Positions 8,201 to 16,760 are shown, counted from the first letter of the stretch. The stretch is 64,000 nucleotides of DNA from Brevibacterium ravenspurgense (GCF_001584615.1 NZ_LQQC01000002.1:62001-126000), one strand, 5' to 3'. Program-made: numbers and translations. Notes: generated by a model not told the origin, from the sequence alone.

Positions 8201-9986
8201 TGACCTGGAACTGGACCTCGACCTCGTCGGTGGTGTGGTCCGGGTAGGTGGCCTTGACCTTCGGAGAGATCACGGTGCCAGGCGGGACGGTGTCGTCAGC
8301 CTTCGCAGTGACCTTGCCGTTCTTGTTCACCGTGATGGTCCAGCCCGACGGCACAGAAGATTCATCGACTTCGTACTTGGCCGGCGCCACAGCCTTGTGG
8401 CCCTTCATAACGGCCTTGGTCTTGATCTGGGATTCGATGTCCTGGTTCGGTTTGCCCTGCGCGATGTCGGGCTTGACCAGGTCCGTTACCTGCGTGTTGT
8501 TCGGATCAACAACCACCATCAGCGGGAGTTCGTCCTTTGAACCGTTGGAGTACGTGATTACAACCCGCGGCTGTGCGAATGTGCCGGGGGTCGGGTTCTT
8601 CGGTGCCGTGACGGTGACGTTATAGGTGTCTGGGTCCAGGGCTGCGTCCCAGCCCTCGAAAACGTACTTTTCGTCCATTTCGACTTCAGCATCGAAGCCG
8701 CCGTCTTCCTTCTTCTTCACCAGGTCCTTGATCAGGTCCGGCACCTGGGTGAAGGTCACTGACTGGCGGTCTTTCGCCAGCGGGCCTTGGGCACTTTCAA
8801 CGCCAGAGATGATCGAGGCGTCACGCTTGTCGTACTTCGGGTCGTGGAACTGGGTATCGTCAAGGCTCCACTGGTGCGATCCGATGACGTTGGCCTTGCT
8901 GTAGCGAGGCAGCGCATTGGACTCATCGAACGCCTGGCCGTAGCCGCCATTATCGTCGATCGCAGCCTGCAGCTGTTCAACTGAGCGCGGAAGGGCGAGA
9001 ACACTGAAGCGCACACCCTGCTGGGCGCTGAGCACAGTGCCCTTGTATTCGGGCATCGTGAAGTACACGTCACCGTTGTTGTCGATGCTCAAACGTGCTT
9101 CGCCACCGGAGGCTTCAGTGTTGCTGGTGCCGATGAATTTGCCCTGAGAATCATAAGCCTCAACCACGATGCGCGGCATCGACGCGGCATCTGCGCTGAT
9201 ACGGCCCACCTTGAGCTTCTCGCCCGGCTTGACGACCAGCTTTTCCTGGTTCTCCCAGGACACAGAAATGGGTGAGCAGTTGTCGTTCTCGCTCGGCCAC
9301 GGATTTACGACAGCCTCAAATCCAGCGTTAGACCCCCGGGTCGCTTTAGGGCCGTCAATATTATCCTTCGTGTACTTTCCCTGCCAGGCGTAACGCACAG
9401 GGTTAGAGGCGTCCGCCTCTGCGAACTGCTTGACCTTATCCCCGGTTAGTTCGGAGTTGAGGTTTAGGTTCCTTTGGACGCGAGAGCTTGTGATGGCGAT
9501 CTTTTCGTCGGCCTTAGCAGTCACCTGTCCCTCAGTGCCGAAAAGAGTCTGGCCGACGTCCATAGAGGAAACGGTTCCAGGGTTCAGGACACCCCCAAGG
9601 AGTCCAGAATTGCTAAAACTCCATTCGGCAAACGTACGATCCTTCGAATTGTCGAAAGCGAGGCTCAAACCCCATTTGGTCTTATCGGAGCTGGCCTGGC
9701 CTGGCTCCAGGGTGGTCCAGGTGAAACCCGCCTGACTGCCAGACGGGTCGCCATTTTCGACAGCACACGAACCATCAGGCAGATCCGAGGCTTTCTGCTG
9801 GTCCTGCTCAACAGCCCCCGACTTATCCCGAATGCCGCCGGAGAGCGCTGACGCGGCAGCGGCTGGCTCGGTGGGCATGAGACTGGGCGCAGCACATGTG
9901 CCTGCAGCCAAAGCGAGGGCTGACAAGGCGGCAATTGGGGTACGCGCAAAGCGCTTTCGCAATGCCGGTTTGTTTGAGGAGTCCAT
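5289..9986 (-). CDS. Giant LPXTG-anchored surface protein with Rib-like and G5 repeats
   Basis: The 1565-residue preprotein has a signal peptide (about 1-45, KRFARTPIAALSALALAAG) and a unique N-terminal region (about 70-440) with no fold I recognise. Five Rib/alpha-type repeats follow (about 455-900, each with a W-x-V/I-T-V core and a Y-x-D/N-G/H-S/T-x-D end). Then come six G5-type repeats (about 900-1345), each with PFxxEIxxDxxLxAG and closing in VGTK-like turns. CNCDEP leads to a Ser/Pro/Glu/Asp-rich stalk (1349-1530), the sorting signal LPRTG (1531-1535), a membrane helix and RRRGSRR. Sortase should attach it to peptidoglycan. G5 domains are linked to wall-glycan or adhesion roles, so an adhesin is likely; the ligand is unknown. 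GGAAGG precedes ATG 9986. Confidence 0.9.
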   Translation of the reverse strand: MDSSNKPALRKRFARTPIAALSALALAAGTCAAPSLMPTEPAAAASALSGGIRDKSGAVEQDQQKASDLPDGSCAVENGDPSGSQAGFTWTTLEPGQASSDKTKWGLSLAFDNSKDRTFAEWSFSNSGLLGGVLNPGTVSSMDVGQTLFGTEGQVTAKADEKIAITSSRVQRNLNLNSELTGDKVKQFAEADASNPVRYAWQGKYTKDNIDGPKATRGSNAGFEAVVNPWPSENDNCSPISVSWENQEKLVVKPGEKLKVGRISADAASMPRIVVEAYDSQGKFIGTSNTEASGGEARLSIDNNGDVYFTMPEYKGTVLSAQQGVRFSVLALPRSVEQLQAAIDDNGGYGQAFDESNALPRYSKANVIGSHQWSLDDTQFHDPKYDKRDASIISGVESAQGPLAKDRQSVTFTQVPDLIKDLVKKKEDGGFDAEVEMDEKYVFEGWDAALDPDTYNVTVTAPKNPTPGTFAQPRVVITYSNGSKDELPLMVVVDPNNTQVTDLVKPDIAQGKPNQDIESQIKTKAVMKGHKAVAPAKYEVDESSVPSGWTITVNKNGKVTAKADDTVPPGTVISPKVKATYPDHTTDEVEVQFQVINDIKVPTYGTETKKPGEKASLKPTLPEKGLSGKESDEAPNRYTFEDGKTEFSKDGWTVTIDESTGELTTTVPKDAQPGDQLDIPVLAHYESGAKPQKATGTVYVIKGDEVPVYSVESTGPGKPVDHLVEDAPKGSKFSFGVDGDKTILEQDVDGWKYKVDPNTGVVTATPPQGAKPGDQKTVSVTVTAPDGSKPKVPVTTVVNLTNNWEAEPSYPTETVYPGETVKLPVTIDKPDNVKVAKENPFTVGDVPAGWTVTVDDKGEITATAPKDAKPGDEVKIPVTVTYEDGSKDTAAAVVKVVDVPTREVPFKVEYKYDDSLPAGEYKVETEGKPGRERQNKDGTWERTAEPVNEVVRVGTKPAESAKDITWTVPIPFPTEVRENPNLAPGETKVVQEGKDGEKTFTAKFNAKGDKAEVAEEKTTREPVTRIVEYGPRLGADELVTTVKKPVPFETEIEFDDTLEAGKQEVKQAGELGEDTVTSTQKFADGKPSGDPVVETKRTKEPKKQIIRVGTKTTGTHTSEYEVDVPFETEIQFDNTMEAGKQETVQEGKLGKDKVITTQTIENSKVTDTKTETKRVTEPVNKIVKVGTKGKTTSKTVEWTENTPFEVEVRLNPELKAGETKVIQEGKPGEVKHTVTVTSDNGEISTEESTEELRKPTTHIIEVGTAPTLTELTDKHTEKIPFETVIEEDPNLEAGTIIEDQAGAYGEKEITKTWKLKDGKAVGEPETSEKVTKEPTARKVRVGTKCNCDEPTEQPSETPTEEPSDKPSESPSESPSDKPSESPSETPTDEPSDKPSESPSETPTEEPSDEPSESPSEAPSESPTETPSHKPSESASESPSGTPSNKPSESPSESPDDSPSDKSGETPGESGSESPSDKPDESPSSQAGEPGKPGDKPGQPDDQPSEETAAPGTSGEDDNRPAEPSGSGSSPLPRTGVSIAATLAAAAVLIAGGVGLLSVRRRGSRR
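5535..5940. repeat. Degenerate short tandem repeats coding the Ser/Pro/Glu stalk
   Basis: Iterated 12-24 bp units resembling GACTCGCTCGGC encode SESPSDKP-like and SETPTEEPSDKP-like repeats of the surface protein. Unit order varies, but many near-identical blocks recur, so length changes by slippage or recombination are plausible. Confidence 0.7.
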
Positions 9987-10194
9987 CCCTCAGTCCTTCC
10001 TGAAAATCCTGAGCGACGCTCGCGGCAGCCCTGGGAAGGGAGAGCGCGGCCCCGGCCGAAGTTGCGCCGGGTCAGATTGCGGCGCAGTGCAACACCAGTA
10101 TTGATATCTGGGTCTACAGTACCGTAAGGGCCCAAAACTGGGCCCAGTGGCCGCCTTTGCGGCGGGCGTGTGCGGCATGTCACCGAAAAGCGTG

Positions 10195-10224
10195 TTGACA
10201 GAGTGAATAGGATCACCCATAGAT
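10195..10224 (+). promoter_or_regulatory. Putative promoter of ilvE
   Basis: A perfect TTGACA -35 (10195-10200) is followed after 17-18 bp by CATAGAT as a possible -10, about 30 bp before the ilvE start. The divergent gap 9987-10255 otherwise holds the palindrome ACTGGGCCCAGT near 10138-10149 and no gene. Confidence 0.5.
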
Positions 10225-10255
10225 CCCCAACCCGACTCGTCAGGAAAGAGTGACG

Positions 10256-11353
10256 ATGACTGAATTCCAGTTGCGCAAACGCCAAGACCCCACCGCACCG
10301 GCTCTGCGTCAGGCAGTGCTGGAAAATCCCGGTTTCGGCGAATACTTCTCCGACCACATGTCCCACGTCCGCTACACGCAAGACCAGGGGTGGCACGCGC
10401 ACGAAGTCATTCCCTACGGCCCGCTGACCCTGGATCCCGCCGCCGCGGTCCTGCACTATGCGCAGGAAGTCTTCGAAGGTCTGAAGGCCTACCGTCACGC
10501 GGACGGCTCCGTTTGGACCTTCCGGCCTGAGCGCAACGCCGCCCGCATCAACCGTTCAGCCGAGCGCCTGGCCCTGCCACAGCTGGACGAAGCGGACTTC
10601 CTCGAATCCATTCGCGCTCTCGTCAGCCTCGACCGCGACTGGGTGCCCACACCCGCGGACTCCGCCGACGAAGTTTCGCTTTACCTGCGCCCCTTCATGA
10701 TCGCCTCGGAGTCCTTCCTGGGTGTGAGGGCCAGCCACGAAGTCGACTACTACGTAATCGCCTCACCCGCCGGCGCCTATTTCAGCGGCGGCATCAAGCC
10801 GGTGAGCATCTGGCTGACCGAAAAGGTCAAGCGCTCCGGCCAGGGTGGCACCGGATTCGCCAAGTGCGGCGGCAACTACGCGGCCTCCCTGGCCGCATCG
10901 GCCGAAGCTGCCGACAGCGGCTGCCAGCAGGTCATGTTCACTGACGCGGCAACTTCGACCTACCTCGAAGAGCTAGGCGGCATGAATCTCATGCTCGTCA
11001 CCAAGGACGGCGAACTGCTGACCCCGCCGGTTTCTGAGGCCATCCTCGACGGTGTGACCCGCCGTTCGCTGCTTGAACTGGCCCCGCAGCTCGGCCTGAC
11101 CCCGGTTGAACGCCCCATCGAAGTTGCTGAATGGCGTGACCGCGCGGCCTCCGGCGAAATCGTCGAAGCCTTCGCCTGCGGCACCGCAGCAGTCATCACG
11201 CCGATTGGTCAGCTGAAGTCCAAGGACTACACCATCGACATGGGCGAAGAGCCCGGCGAAGCCACCATGAAGCTGCGCAGCACTCTTCTGGACATCCAGT
11301 ACGGTCGAGCAGAAGGCCCTGAAGGCTGGATGGTCAAACTCGCCGAGAGCTGA
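10256..11353 (+). CDS. ilvE: Branched-chain amino acid aminotransferase
   Basis: This class IV PLP-dependent transaminase makes Leu, Ile and Val from their 2-keto acids using glutamate. It has 365 residues, close to mycobacterial IlvE. TGFAKCGGNYAASL carries the PLP Lys (Lys203), and EELGGMNLM plus the FACGTAAVITPI turn are typical of the class. An in-frame GTG at 10250 exists, but AGGAAAG is spaced correctly only for ATG 10256. It sits apart from leuB and leuCD but serves the same pathway. Confidence 0.95.
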   Translation: MTEFQLRKRQDPTAPALRQAVLENPGFGEYFSDHMSHVRYTQDQGWHAHEVIPYGPLTLDPAAAVLHYAQEVFEGLKAYRHADGSVWTFRPERNAARINRSAERLALPQLDEADFLESIRALVSLDRDWVPTPADSADEVSLYLRPFMIASESFLGVRASHEVDYYVIASPAGAYFSGGIKPVSIWLTEKVKRSGQGGTGFAKCGGNYAASLAASAEAADSGCQQVMFTDAATSTYLEELGGMNLMLVTKDGELLTPPVSEAILDGVTRRSLLELAPQLGLTPVERPIEVAEWRDRAASGEIVEAFACGTAAVITPIGQLKSKDYTIDMGEEPGEATMKLRSTLLDIQYGRAEGPEGWMVKLAES

Positions 11354-11377
11354 CAACCAGATTCATACAGCAAGATC

Positions 11378-11416
11378 TTCGGGCCGTCTCCGCCACACCG
11401 GAGGCGGCCCGAAAAT
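11378..11416. other. GC-rich hairpin between ilvE and the MFS gene
   Basis: TTCGGGCCG and CGGCCCGAA form the base of a stem with an inner CTCCG/CGGAG pairing. The T-run follows the stem only on the minus strand, where no gene ends. It may still work as a terminator or attenuator for ilvE transcription. Confidence 0.4.
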
Positions 11417-11420
11417 GTGA

Positions 11421-12815
11421 ATGGACACACGAGTGACGAAACAGCGGCCCACACCCGCCCAGGTGATCGACGACCTCCCATGGAAGTGGAACACCCAGGG
11501 GGCGGTGTTCATCGTCGGCGGTCTGGGCTTCATGTTCGACGCCTGGGATGTCGCTCTCGGCGGTCTGCTCATTCCGCTGCTGGCCGCCGAATGGGACGTG
11601 CCCTTGGGCACAGCGGCTTTTGCAGCGACTGCCAACCTCATCGGCATGGCAGTCGGCGCAGTGCTGTGGGGAGGCATCGCCGATCGGTTGGGCCGACGCA
11701 CAGCGTTTTCCATTACGCTGCTGATCTTCTCGATCTTCACCGCCGCCGGAGCATTCAGCCCCAACATTGAAACCTTCTTTGTTCTGCGGTTCATCGCCGG
11801 TATCGGGCTGGGCGGAGCAATCCCGGTCGACTATGCACTCGTCACGGAGTTCACACCGGCCAAACACCGCGGAAGAGTGCTCACTGCGATGGACGGCTGG
11901 TGGCCCATCGGCGCAACCGGCGCTGCCGTGACGAGTGCGTGGATTCTGTCTTTCGGCAGCTGGCGAACAATGATGCTGCTCATGGCGGCACCGGTTATCC
12001 TGTTGTTCTTTGTGCGCCTGTTCGTACCCGAATCACCCCTCCACCTGGCGGCGGCCGGCAAACACGCACAAGCCGATGAAGTTCTGCGCAGACTCATCAA
12101 ACGCACCGGAGCTGCGATAGACACCTGGCAGCATCCGGAACCCAGTCCACACGAAGCCGCCGCAAGGCGCACACTGCGCAGCCGCATCAGTTCGGCCTTT
12201 GGCCAGCTGAGCCTCCTGTGGAAACACTCGGCCAAGCTCACAGCATCAACGTGGGCCGTGTTCGTCGGCATCCTCCTGCTGTACTACGCGGCGCTCACCT
12301 GGCTGCCGAAAGTCCTGCGCGAACAGGGTCAGACCGACCAGGCCGCGTTCCTCGTCACCGGTGCCATGACAGGAGCCGGGCTGCTGGGTGTTGTTGTAGC
12401 CGCACTCGTCATCGACTATGTGGGCCGCCGACTGCTGCTGACCCTGTCGGGCCTGAGCTCCGCAGTGCTGCTCACACTGTTCGCGATAGAGCTGACATCC
12501 CACCCCGGCGAGCTGACAACGGCGGCCAAGCTCGCCATCGTGAGCTTCGGCTTCACCATCCAAACTGCGGTGCCGGCCCTCTACACCTACGGGTCCGAGG
12601 CGTACCCCACCCACCTGCGTGCCTCCGGCTTCGGGTGGGCCTCGAGTGTGTCCCGGATCGCCACCGGTGTCGCACCCCTTGTCTACGGGGCGTGGCTGCT
12701 GCCGAACATCGGGCTGACAGGCACCTTCGCAGCAACTGGAGCCCTGACCGTCATCGGGCTTGTGCTCATGCTGGTGTGGGGCAGGGAAGACCGCGGGCTT
12801 GTCAGCACCGACTGA
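11421..12815 (+). CDS. MFS transporter, sugar/aromatic-acid porter-like
   Basis: A 464-residue membrane protein with about 12 hydrophobic segments. The signature loop between helices 2 and 3 reads GGIADRLGRRTAF. The stretch after helix 6, PESPLHLAAAGKHAQADEVLRRL, is the PESP motif of the metabolite:H+ and sugar porter groups. A second GRR (DYVGRRLLL) precedes the C-terminal half. Substrate cannot be told from sequence. The start lacks a clear ribosome binding site; GTG 11433 is an alternative. Confidence 0.82.
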   Translation: MDTRVTKQRPTPAQVIDDLPWKWNTQGAVFIVGGLGFMFDAWDVALGGLLIPLLAAEWDVPLGTAAFAATANLIGMAVGAVLWGGIADRLGRRTAFSITLLIFSIFTAAGAFSPNIETFFVLRFIAGIGLGGAIPVDYALVTEFTPAKHRGRVLTAMDGWWPIGATGAAVTSAWILSFGSWRTMMLLMAAPVILLFFVRLFVPESPLHLAAAGKHAQADEVLRRLIKRTGAAIDTWQHPEPSPHEAAARRTLRSRISSAFGQLSLLWKHSAKLTASTWAVFVGILLLYYAALTWLPKVLREQGQTDQAAFLVTGAMTGAGLLGVVVAALVIDYVGRRLLLTLSGLSSAVLLTLFAIELTSHPGELTTAAKLAIVSFGFTIQTAVPALYTYGSEAYPTHLRASGFGWASSVSRIATGVAPLVYGAWLLPNIGLTGTFAATGALTVIGLVLMLVWGREDRGLVSTD

Positions 12816-12859
12816 GCCGGCAGACACAAGAAGCCCAGACAGGCCGAACCGGTACGGAC

Positions 12860-12865
12860 TAGTGT
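12860..12865 (+). promoter_or_regulatory. Leaderless -10 box (TAGTGT) before the prolyl oligopeptidase gene
   Basis: TAGTGT is followed by 6 nt and the ATG at 12872, with no Shine-Dalgarno, as in other leaderless starts of this window. Confidence 0.5.
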
Positions 12866-12871
12866 GGAACC

Positions 12872-15019
12872 ATGCGCCTCACACCGGACAACCCACACGA
12901 CGACTGGCTCTGGCTTGAAGACATCCACGGTGAAAAAGCACTGGAATGGGTGGAAAAGCAGAATGAACTCACACAGGCCGAATTCACAGACGCACGCACC
13001 GCAGCGCTCGCTGAACAGCTGCGCGAAGCCCTCGATGACGACGATCGCATCCCCTTTGTGACCAAGGCAGGCGACTGGCTCTACAACTTCTGGCAGGACG
13101 CCGACCACCCCCGCGGACTGTGGCGCCGCACCACATGGGAGTCCTACCTGGCAGGCCGTGACGACGCCTCGGCAACAGAATGGGACATTCTGCTGGATGT
13201 CGATGCGCTTGCGGCAGAAGAGAACATCGAGTGGGTGTTCCGAGGAGCACGTCTGCGCCGCAGCGACTACGCGCGGGCTCTCATTGCCCTCAGCCCCGAC
13301 GGCGGCGACGCGGTTGCCCACCGCGAATTCGACCTTCCCACCAAGAGCTTCGCTGAAAACAGCTTCCACATACCAGCGGCAAAGGGCTCCGCCAGCTGGG
13401 TCGACGACAACACGCTGGTGCTCACAACCGACTTCGGTGCAGACTCCATGACCGAATCGTCCTATCCGGCCACAGCCCGCATCCTCAAGCGCGGCCAACG
13501 CCTGAGTGAGGCCCAGCAGATCGGTGAGGTCGACCGCAGCCACATCCTCGCTGGTGTTGGCGTTGATCACACACCCGGCTGGGAGCGCATGGTGTTCGTC
13601 GACGCCATTGACTTCTACCGTTCCCGCCTGTGGGTGCGCCCACTGGATGCCGGCAGCGACTACACCGCCGGATGGCAGCTGATCGACGTGCCAGATGACG
13701 TGGTCGTTGACATTGACCGCGACCTCCTTCTGCTGCGTCCCCGCACCGACTGGACGGGGACAGCCGCGGACGGCACAGAGTTCCATGTGCCTGCCGGAGC
13801 GCTCGCCGCAGTCAAACTCGACGACTTCCTAGCCGGAGCCGCCCCGCGGGTGATCTTCGAACCGACTGCTTCAACCTCCCTGCAGGGCTGGGCGGTCACA
13901 CAGGACTACCTGGTGCTCTCACTCATGGAACACGTGCAGTCCACCCTGCGAGCACTCCGCCTGGACGACTTCAGCGAAGTTCCCGCTCCGGCAGCGCCAG
14001 CCAACCACGTCATCGGCATCGGTGCGGTCGACGCTGACGACCCAGCCATCGGCAACGACGTGTGGCTGACCATCAGCGGCTTCACAACACCCACAACACT
14101 GGCACGAGGTGAACTCGGCTCAACTGCCGAACCACAGGTTGTGCGCACCTCACCGGAACGGTTCGACGCCGAGAACCTCGAAGTCACCCAGCACTTCGCA
14201 ACATCCGACGACGGCACCCGCATCCCGTACTTCCAAGTGGCACCACGTGACATGGCGCTCGACGGGAAGAACCCCGTATTCCTCGACGGCTACGGCGGCT
14301 TCGAAGTCTCCCGCACACCCGCCTACGCAGTCATCAGCGGCATCGCCTGGCTCAACCAGACAACTGACGGAACCGGTGCGATTCCCGCTGGTCGCAGCGG
14401 TGTGTACGTTCTTGCCAACATCCGCGGCGGCGGCGAATACGGGCCCGCCTGGCACGAAGCCGCCCGGCGCGAAAACAAACAGCGCTCCTACGAAGACTTT
14501 GCAGCAGTCGCACGCGACCTCAGTGACAGGGGAGTGGGCAGTGCCGACACAATCGGCGCCTCGGGAGGTTCCAACGGGGGCCTGCTGGTGGGCAACATGC
14601 TCACCCAGTTCCCGGAGCTCTTCGGCGCGATCAGCTGCGGAGTGCCGCTGCTGGACATGCTGCGCTACACCGAACTGTCCGCCGGAGCATCGTGGGCAGC
14701 CGAATATGGTGACCCCGCAACTGAGGACTGGAACTTCATCCAGCACTTCAGCCCCTATCACCTGCTGGATGCCGCACCGCGGGATGAATACCCGCCGGTG
14801 CTGTTCTGGACAGCAACCTCGGACGACCGCGTGGGGCCCGTGCAGGCACGCAAAATGGCCGCGAAAATGCAGGCCAAAGAAATCCCCGACGTGTGGTTCT
14901 TCGAAGACACACAGGGCGGACACTCGGCAGCATCCGACAACAAGCAGATCGCAGCTGTGCGCGCACTGACCTACCGGTTCATGTGGCGGGCACTGACAGG
15001 AGAGGACCGCAATGACTGA
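12872..15019 (+). CDS. Prolyl oligopeptidase family serine peptidase (S9)
   Basis: A 715-residue cytosolic-type peptidase without a signal sequence. The N-terminal two-thirds resembles the S9 beta-propeller, beginning with PDNPHDDWLWLEDIHGEKALEWV. The C-terminal alpha/beta-hydrolase domain contains GASGGSNGGLLVGNM with nucleophile Ser567, then Asp (TATSDDRVGP) and His (TQGGHSAASD). It should cleave short peptides, probably after proline or basic residues. The lipoate ligase gene overlaps its end by 8 bp, suggesting co-transcription. Confidence 0.92.
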   Translation: MRLTPDNPHDDWLWLEDIHGEKALEWVEKQNELTQAEFTDARTAALAEQLREALDDDDRIPFVTKAGDWLYNFWQDADHPRGLWRRTTWESYLAGRDDASATEWDILLDVDALAAEENIEWVFRGARLRRSDYARALIALSPDGGDAVAHREFDLPTKSFAENSFHIPAAKGSASWVDDNTLVLTTDFGADSMTESSYPATARILKRGQRLSEAQQIGEVDRSHILAGVGVDHTPGWERMVFVDAIDFYRSRLWVRPLDAGSDYTAGWQLIDVPDDVVVDIDRDLLLLRPRTDWTGTAADGTEFHVPAGALAAVKLDDFLAGAAPRVIFEPTASTSLQGWAVTQDYLVLSLMEHVQSTLRALRLDDFSEVPAPAAPANHVIGIGAVDADDPAIGNDVWLTISGFTTPTTLARGELGSTAEPQVVRTSPERFDAENLEVTQHFATSDDGTRIPYFQVAPRDMALDGKNPVFLDGYGGFEVSRTPAYAVISGIAWLNQTTDGTGAIPAGRSGVYVLANIRGGGEYGPAWHEAARRENKQRSYEDFAAVARDLSDRGVGSADTIGASGGSNGGLLVGNMLTQFPELFGAISCGVPLLDMLRYTELSAGASWAAEYGDPATEDWNFIQHFSPYHLLDAAPRDEYPPVLFWTATSDDRVGPVQARKMAAKMQAKEIPDVWFFEDTQGGHSAASDNKQIAAVRALTYRFMWRALTGEDRND

Positions 15020-16142
15020 AGCAGATTCGACAGCAGAAGCACATACATTCCAAGCGCAGCGCAAAGTCCCCGGCGGAAAACTCGTCATCGTCGACGGCAC
15101 AGTTGAGGACGGCCACGCCCGCGACGTTGTCATCTCAGGTGACTTCTTCCTCGAACCAGAAGAAGCCTTCGCCGCCCTGGGGCCGGCGCTGGAAGGCGTC
15201 AGCCTGCGTGACTCCAAAGCCGACATCGCCGCCAGGCTCGACGCAGCATTCGACACCGTGTACCGCGAACTCGTCGAAGCCGGCGAAGAACCGCTGCGGC
15301 CCGACCTGCAGGGCGTGACCACCGACGACATTGCGTGGGCACTCAAACGCGGAATGGCCGGAGCCACCGAGTTCTACGACCACGAATGGGAAATCATCCA
15401 CGACAAGGTCCGCCCCACCCGTGAAAACGTGGCACTTGACGAAGTTCTGCTGCGCGAAGTCGCCGCCGGCCGCCGCGGACCCACAGTGCGGTTCTGGGAA
15501 TGGGAAGACAAAGCGGCCGTCATCGGCTCGTTCCAGTCCTACCAAAACGAAATCGACGCCGCCGGTGCCAAACGTCACGGGGTCGAGGTGGTGCGCAGGA
15601 TCTCCGGTGGGGGCGCCATGTTCATGGAAGGCGGGAACTGTGTCACGTTCTCGCTGTACGCACCCCTGTCACTGGTCGCCGGGCTCGACTACGAAGAGTC
15701 GTATAGATTCCTCGACCAGTGGGTGCTGAACGCCCTGTCCACCATGGGCGTCAACGCGTTCTATGAGCCCATCAACGACATCACATCCGACAAAGGCAAA
15801 ATCGGCGGCGCCGCACAGAAGCGCCTGGCCGCAGGTGGGGGAGTCATCCTCCACCACGACACCATGAGCTACGACATCGACGCAGACAAGATGCTCGAAG
15901 TGCTGCGCGTGGGCAAAGCCAAAATCTCCGACAAGGGCATCCGCTCGTCTAAGAAGCGGGTCGATCCGCTGCGCAGCCAGACCGGCATGCTTCGCGAAGA
16001 GGTCATCGAAACGATGATCGCCACGTTTCGGAAGACCACCGGTGCGGAACTCGGCGAAGTCACCCCTGACGAAGTTGAGCGTGCGCGGACTCTGGTCGCC
16101 GAGAAATTCGGCACTGAAGAATGGACTCACAGGGTTCCGTAA
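15012..16142 (+). CDS. Lipoate-protein ligase with an N-terminal accessory domain
   Basis: Residues about 125-370 form a BPL/LplA/LipB catalytic domain: NVALDEVLLREVA, VVRRISGGGAMFMEGGNCVTFSLY (the RRxSGGGAV-type loop) and ITSDKGKIGGAAQKRLAAGGGVILHH with the acyl-adenylate Lys. Residues about 14-115 (RKVPGGKLVIVDGTVEDG and VVISGDFFLEPEEAF) resemble the small accessory domain that normally follows the catalytic domain in LplA or is a separate LplB protein. The order is therefore swapped and fused. It should attach lipoate or octanoate to E2 or GcvH lipoyl domains. AGGAGAGGACC precedes ATG 15012. Confidence 0.82.
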   Translation: MTEADSTAEAHTFQAQRKVPGGKLVIVDGTVEDGHARDVVISGDFFLEPEEAFAALGPALEGVSLRDSKADIAARLDAAFDTVYRELVEAGEEPLRPDLQGVTTDDIAWALKRGMAGATEFYDHEWEIIHDKVRPTRENVALDEVLLREVAAGRRGPTVRFWEWEDKAAVIGSFQSYQNEIDAAGAKRHGVEVVRRISGGGAMFMEGGNCVTFSLYAPLSLVAGLDYEESYRFLDQWVLNALSTMGVNAFYEPINDITSDKGKIGGAAQKRLAAGGGVILHHDTMSYDIDADKMLEVLRVGKAKISDKGIRSSKKRVDPLRSQTGMLREEVIETMIATFRKTTGAELGEVTPDEVERARTLVAEKFGTEEWTHRVP

Positions 16143-16198
16143 CCTTGCCGTCATATTGGGGTGACTCGTGCTTTACACGCGTGGGTCATGGTGTTGGC

Positions 16199-16678
16199 AT
16201 GTCTGCACACACCCTCGACTGCGATCTTCAGAACCCCAGCGCTCGCCAGCGCGGCGCGGGTGCCATGTACCCGCCAGAACTTCTGGCCGATGCCGCATGG
16301 ACCAACCCGTTCGCCTTCGCCGCTGTCGTCGATGACGCTGGTGTGCTCCTGGAGAGCGCCGAGGACTACCGCATTGCAGGCCGTTCCGACCGCAGCATTG
16401 GTGCCCGTGCCTTCAGCAAACTGCCCGTGCGCGCTCGCCTGATCGAACGCCAGAAGCGCGCGTTTGCGGACTTCGCGGCAGCAGAAGCCGGCCAGCCGGC
16501 ACGCGTTGCCAGCAGCCAGGTGGTGCGCGGACAGCTCGAAGTGATTCTGGACTGCGGTGGTGCTCTCATGCGCGTGTGCTCCGTTGCAGCCGACGGTCAG
16601 CGTCCCGTGCAGGGCGCGCCCGCCACGGTGTGGGTCATCAATCCCGAACTGACGATCGTCAACATCCAGTCGCACTGA
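16199..16678 (+). CDS. Conserved-looking protein of unknown function
   Basis: I do not recognise this 159-residue protein. It has no membrane segment or signal peptide. The middle reads PFAFAAVVDDAGVLLESAEDYRIAGRSDRSIGARAF, and the C-terminal half is beta-rich (QLEVILDCGGALMRVCSVAADG, ATVWVINPELTIV). Codon use matches its neighbours. The frame extends upstream into the lipoate ligase gene; ATG 16199 is a tentative start without a clear ribosome binding site. Hairpins follow the stop. Confidence 0.55.
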   Translation: MSAHTLDCDLQNPSARQRGAGAMYPPELLADAAWTNPFAFAAVVDDAGVLLESAEDYRIAGRSDRSIGARAFSKLPVRARLIERQKRAFADFAAAEAGQPARVASSQVVRGQLEVILDCGGALMRVCSVAADGQRPVQGAPATVWVINPELTIVNIQSH

Positions 16679-16679
16679 A

Positions 16680-16717
16680 CTGCTCAGCTGAGCAGAAGCA
16701 CACTCGGCAGTGTGCTG
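16680..16717 (+). terminator. Two adjacent hairpins after the unknown gene
   Basis: The palindrome 16680-16695 (CTGCTCAG/CTGAGCAG) is followed by AGCACACT (16697-16704) pairing with 16709-16716 around CGGC. There is only a weak T-tract (GGGGGCTTTC). Confidence 0.5.
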
Positions 16718-16760
16718 GGGGCTTTCGGCGGGCGTGCGCAGCGAGTGCACTGACCTCCTG

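Noticed and set aside
5503..8540. Long plus-strand frames (211 to 466 codons) opposite the surface protein
   Set aside because: They arise from repeated codons of the stalk and Rib/G5 repeats; composition is biased and no start signals are seen.
10138..10149. Phage attachment site or origin at the ACTGGGCCCAGT palindrome
   Set aside because: An isolated 12-bp palindrome without integrase, tRNA end or DnaA boxes.
9665..10498. 277-codon minus-strand frame spanning the surface-protein start and ilvE
   Set aside because: It overlaps two certain genes and has no domain or start signal.
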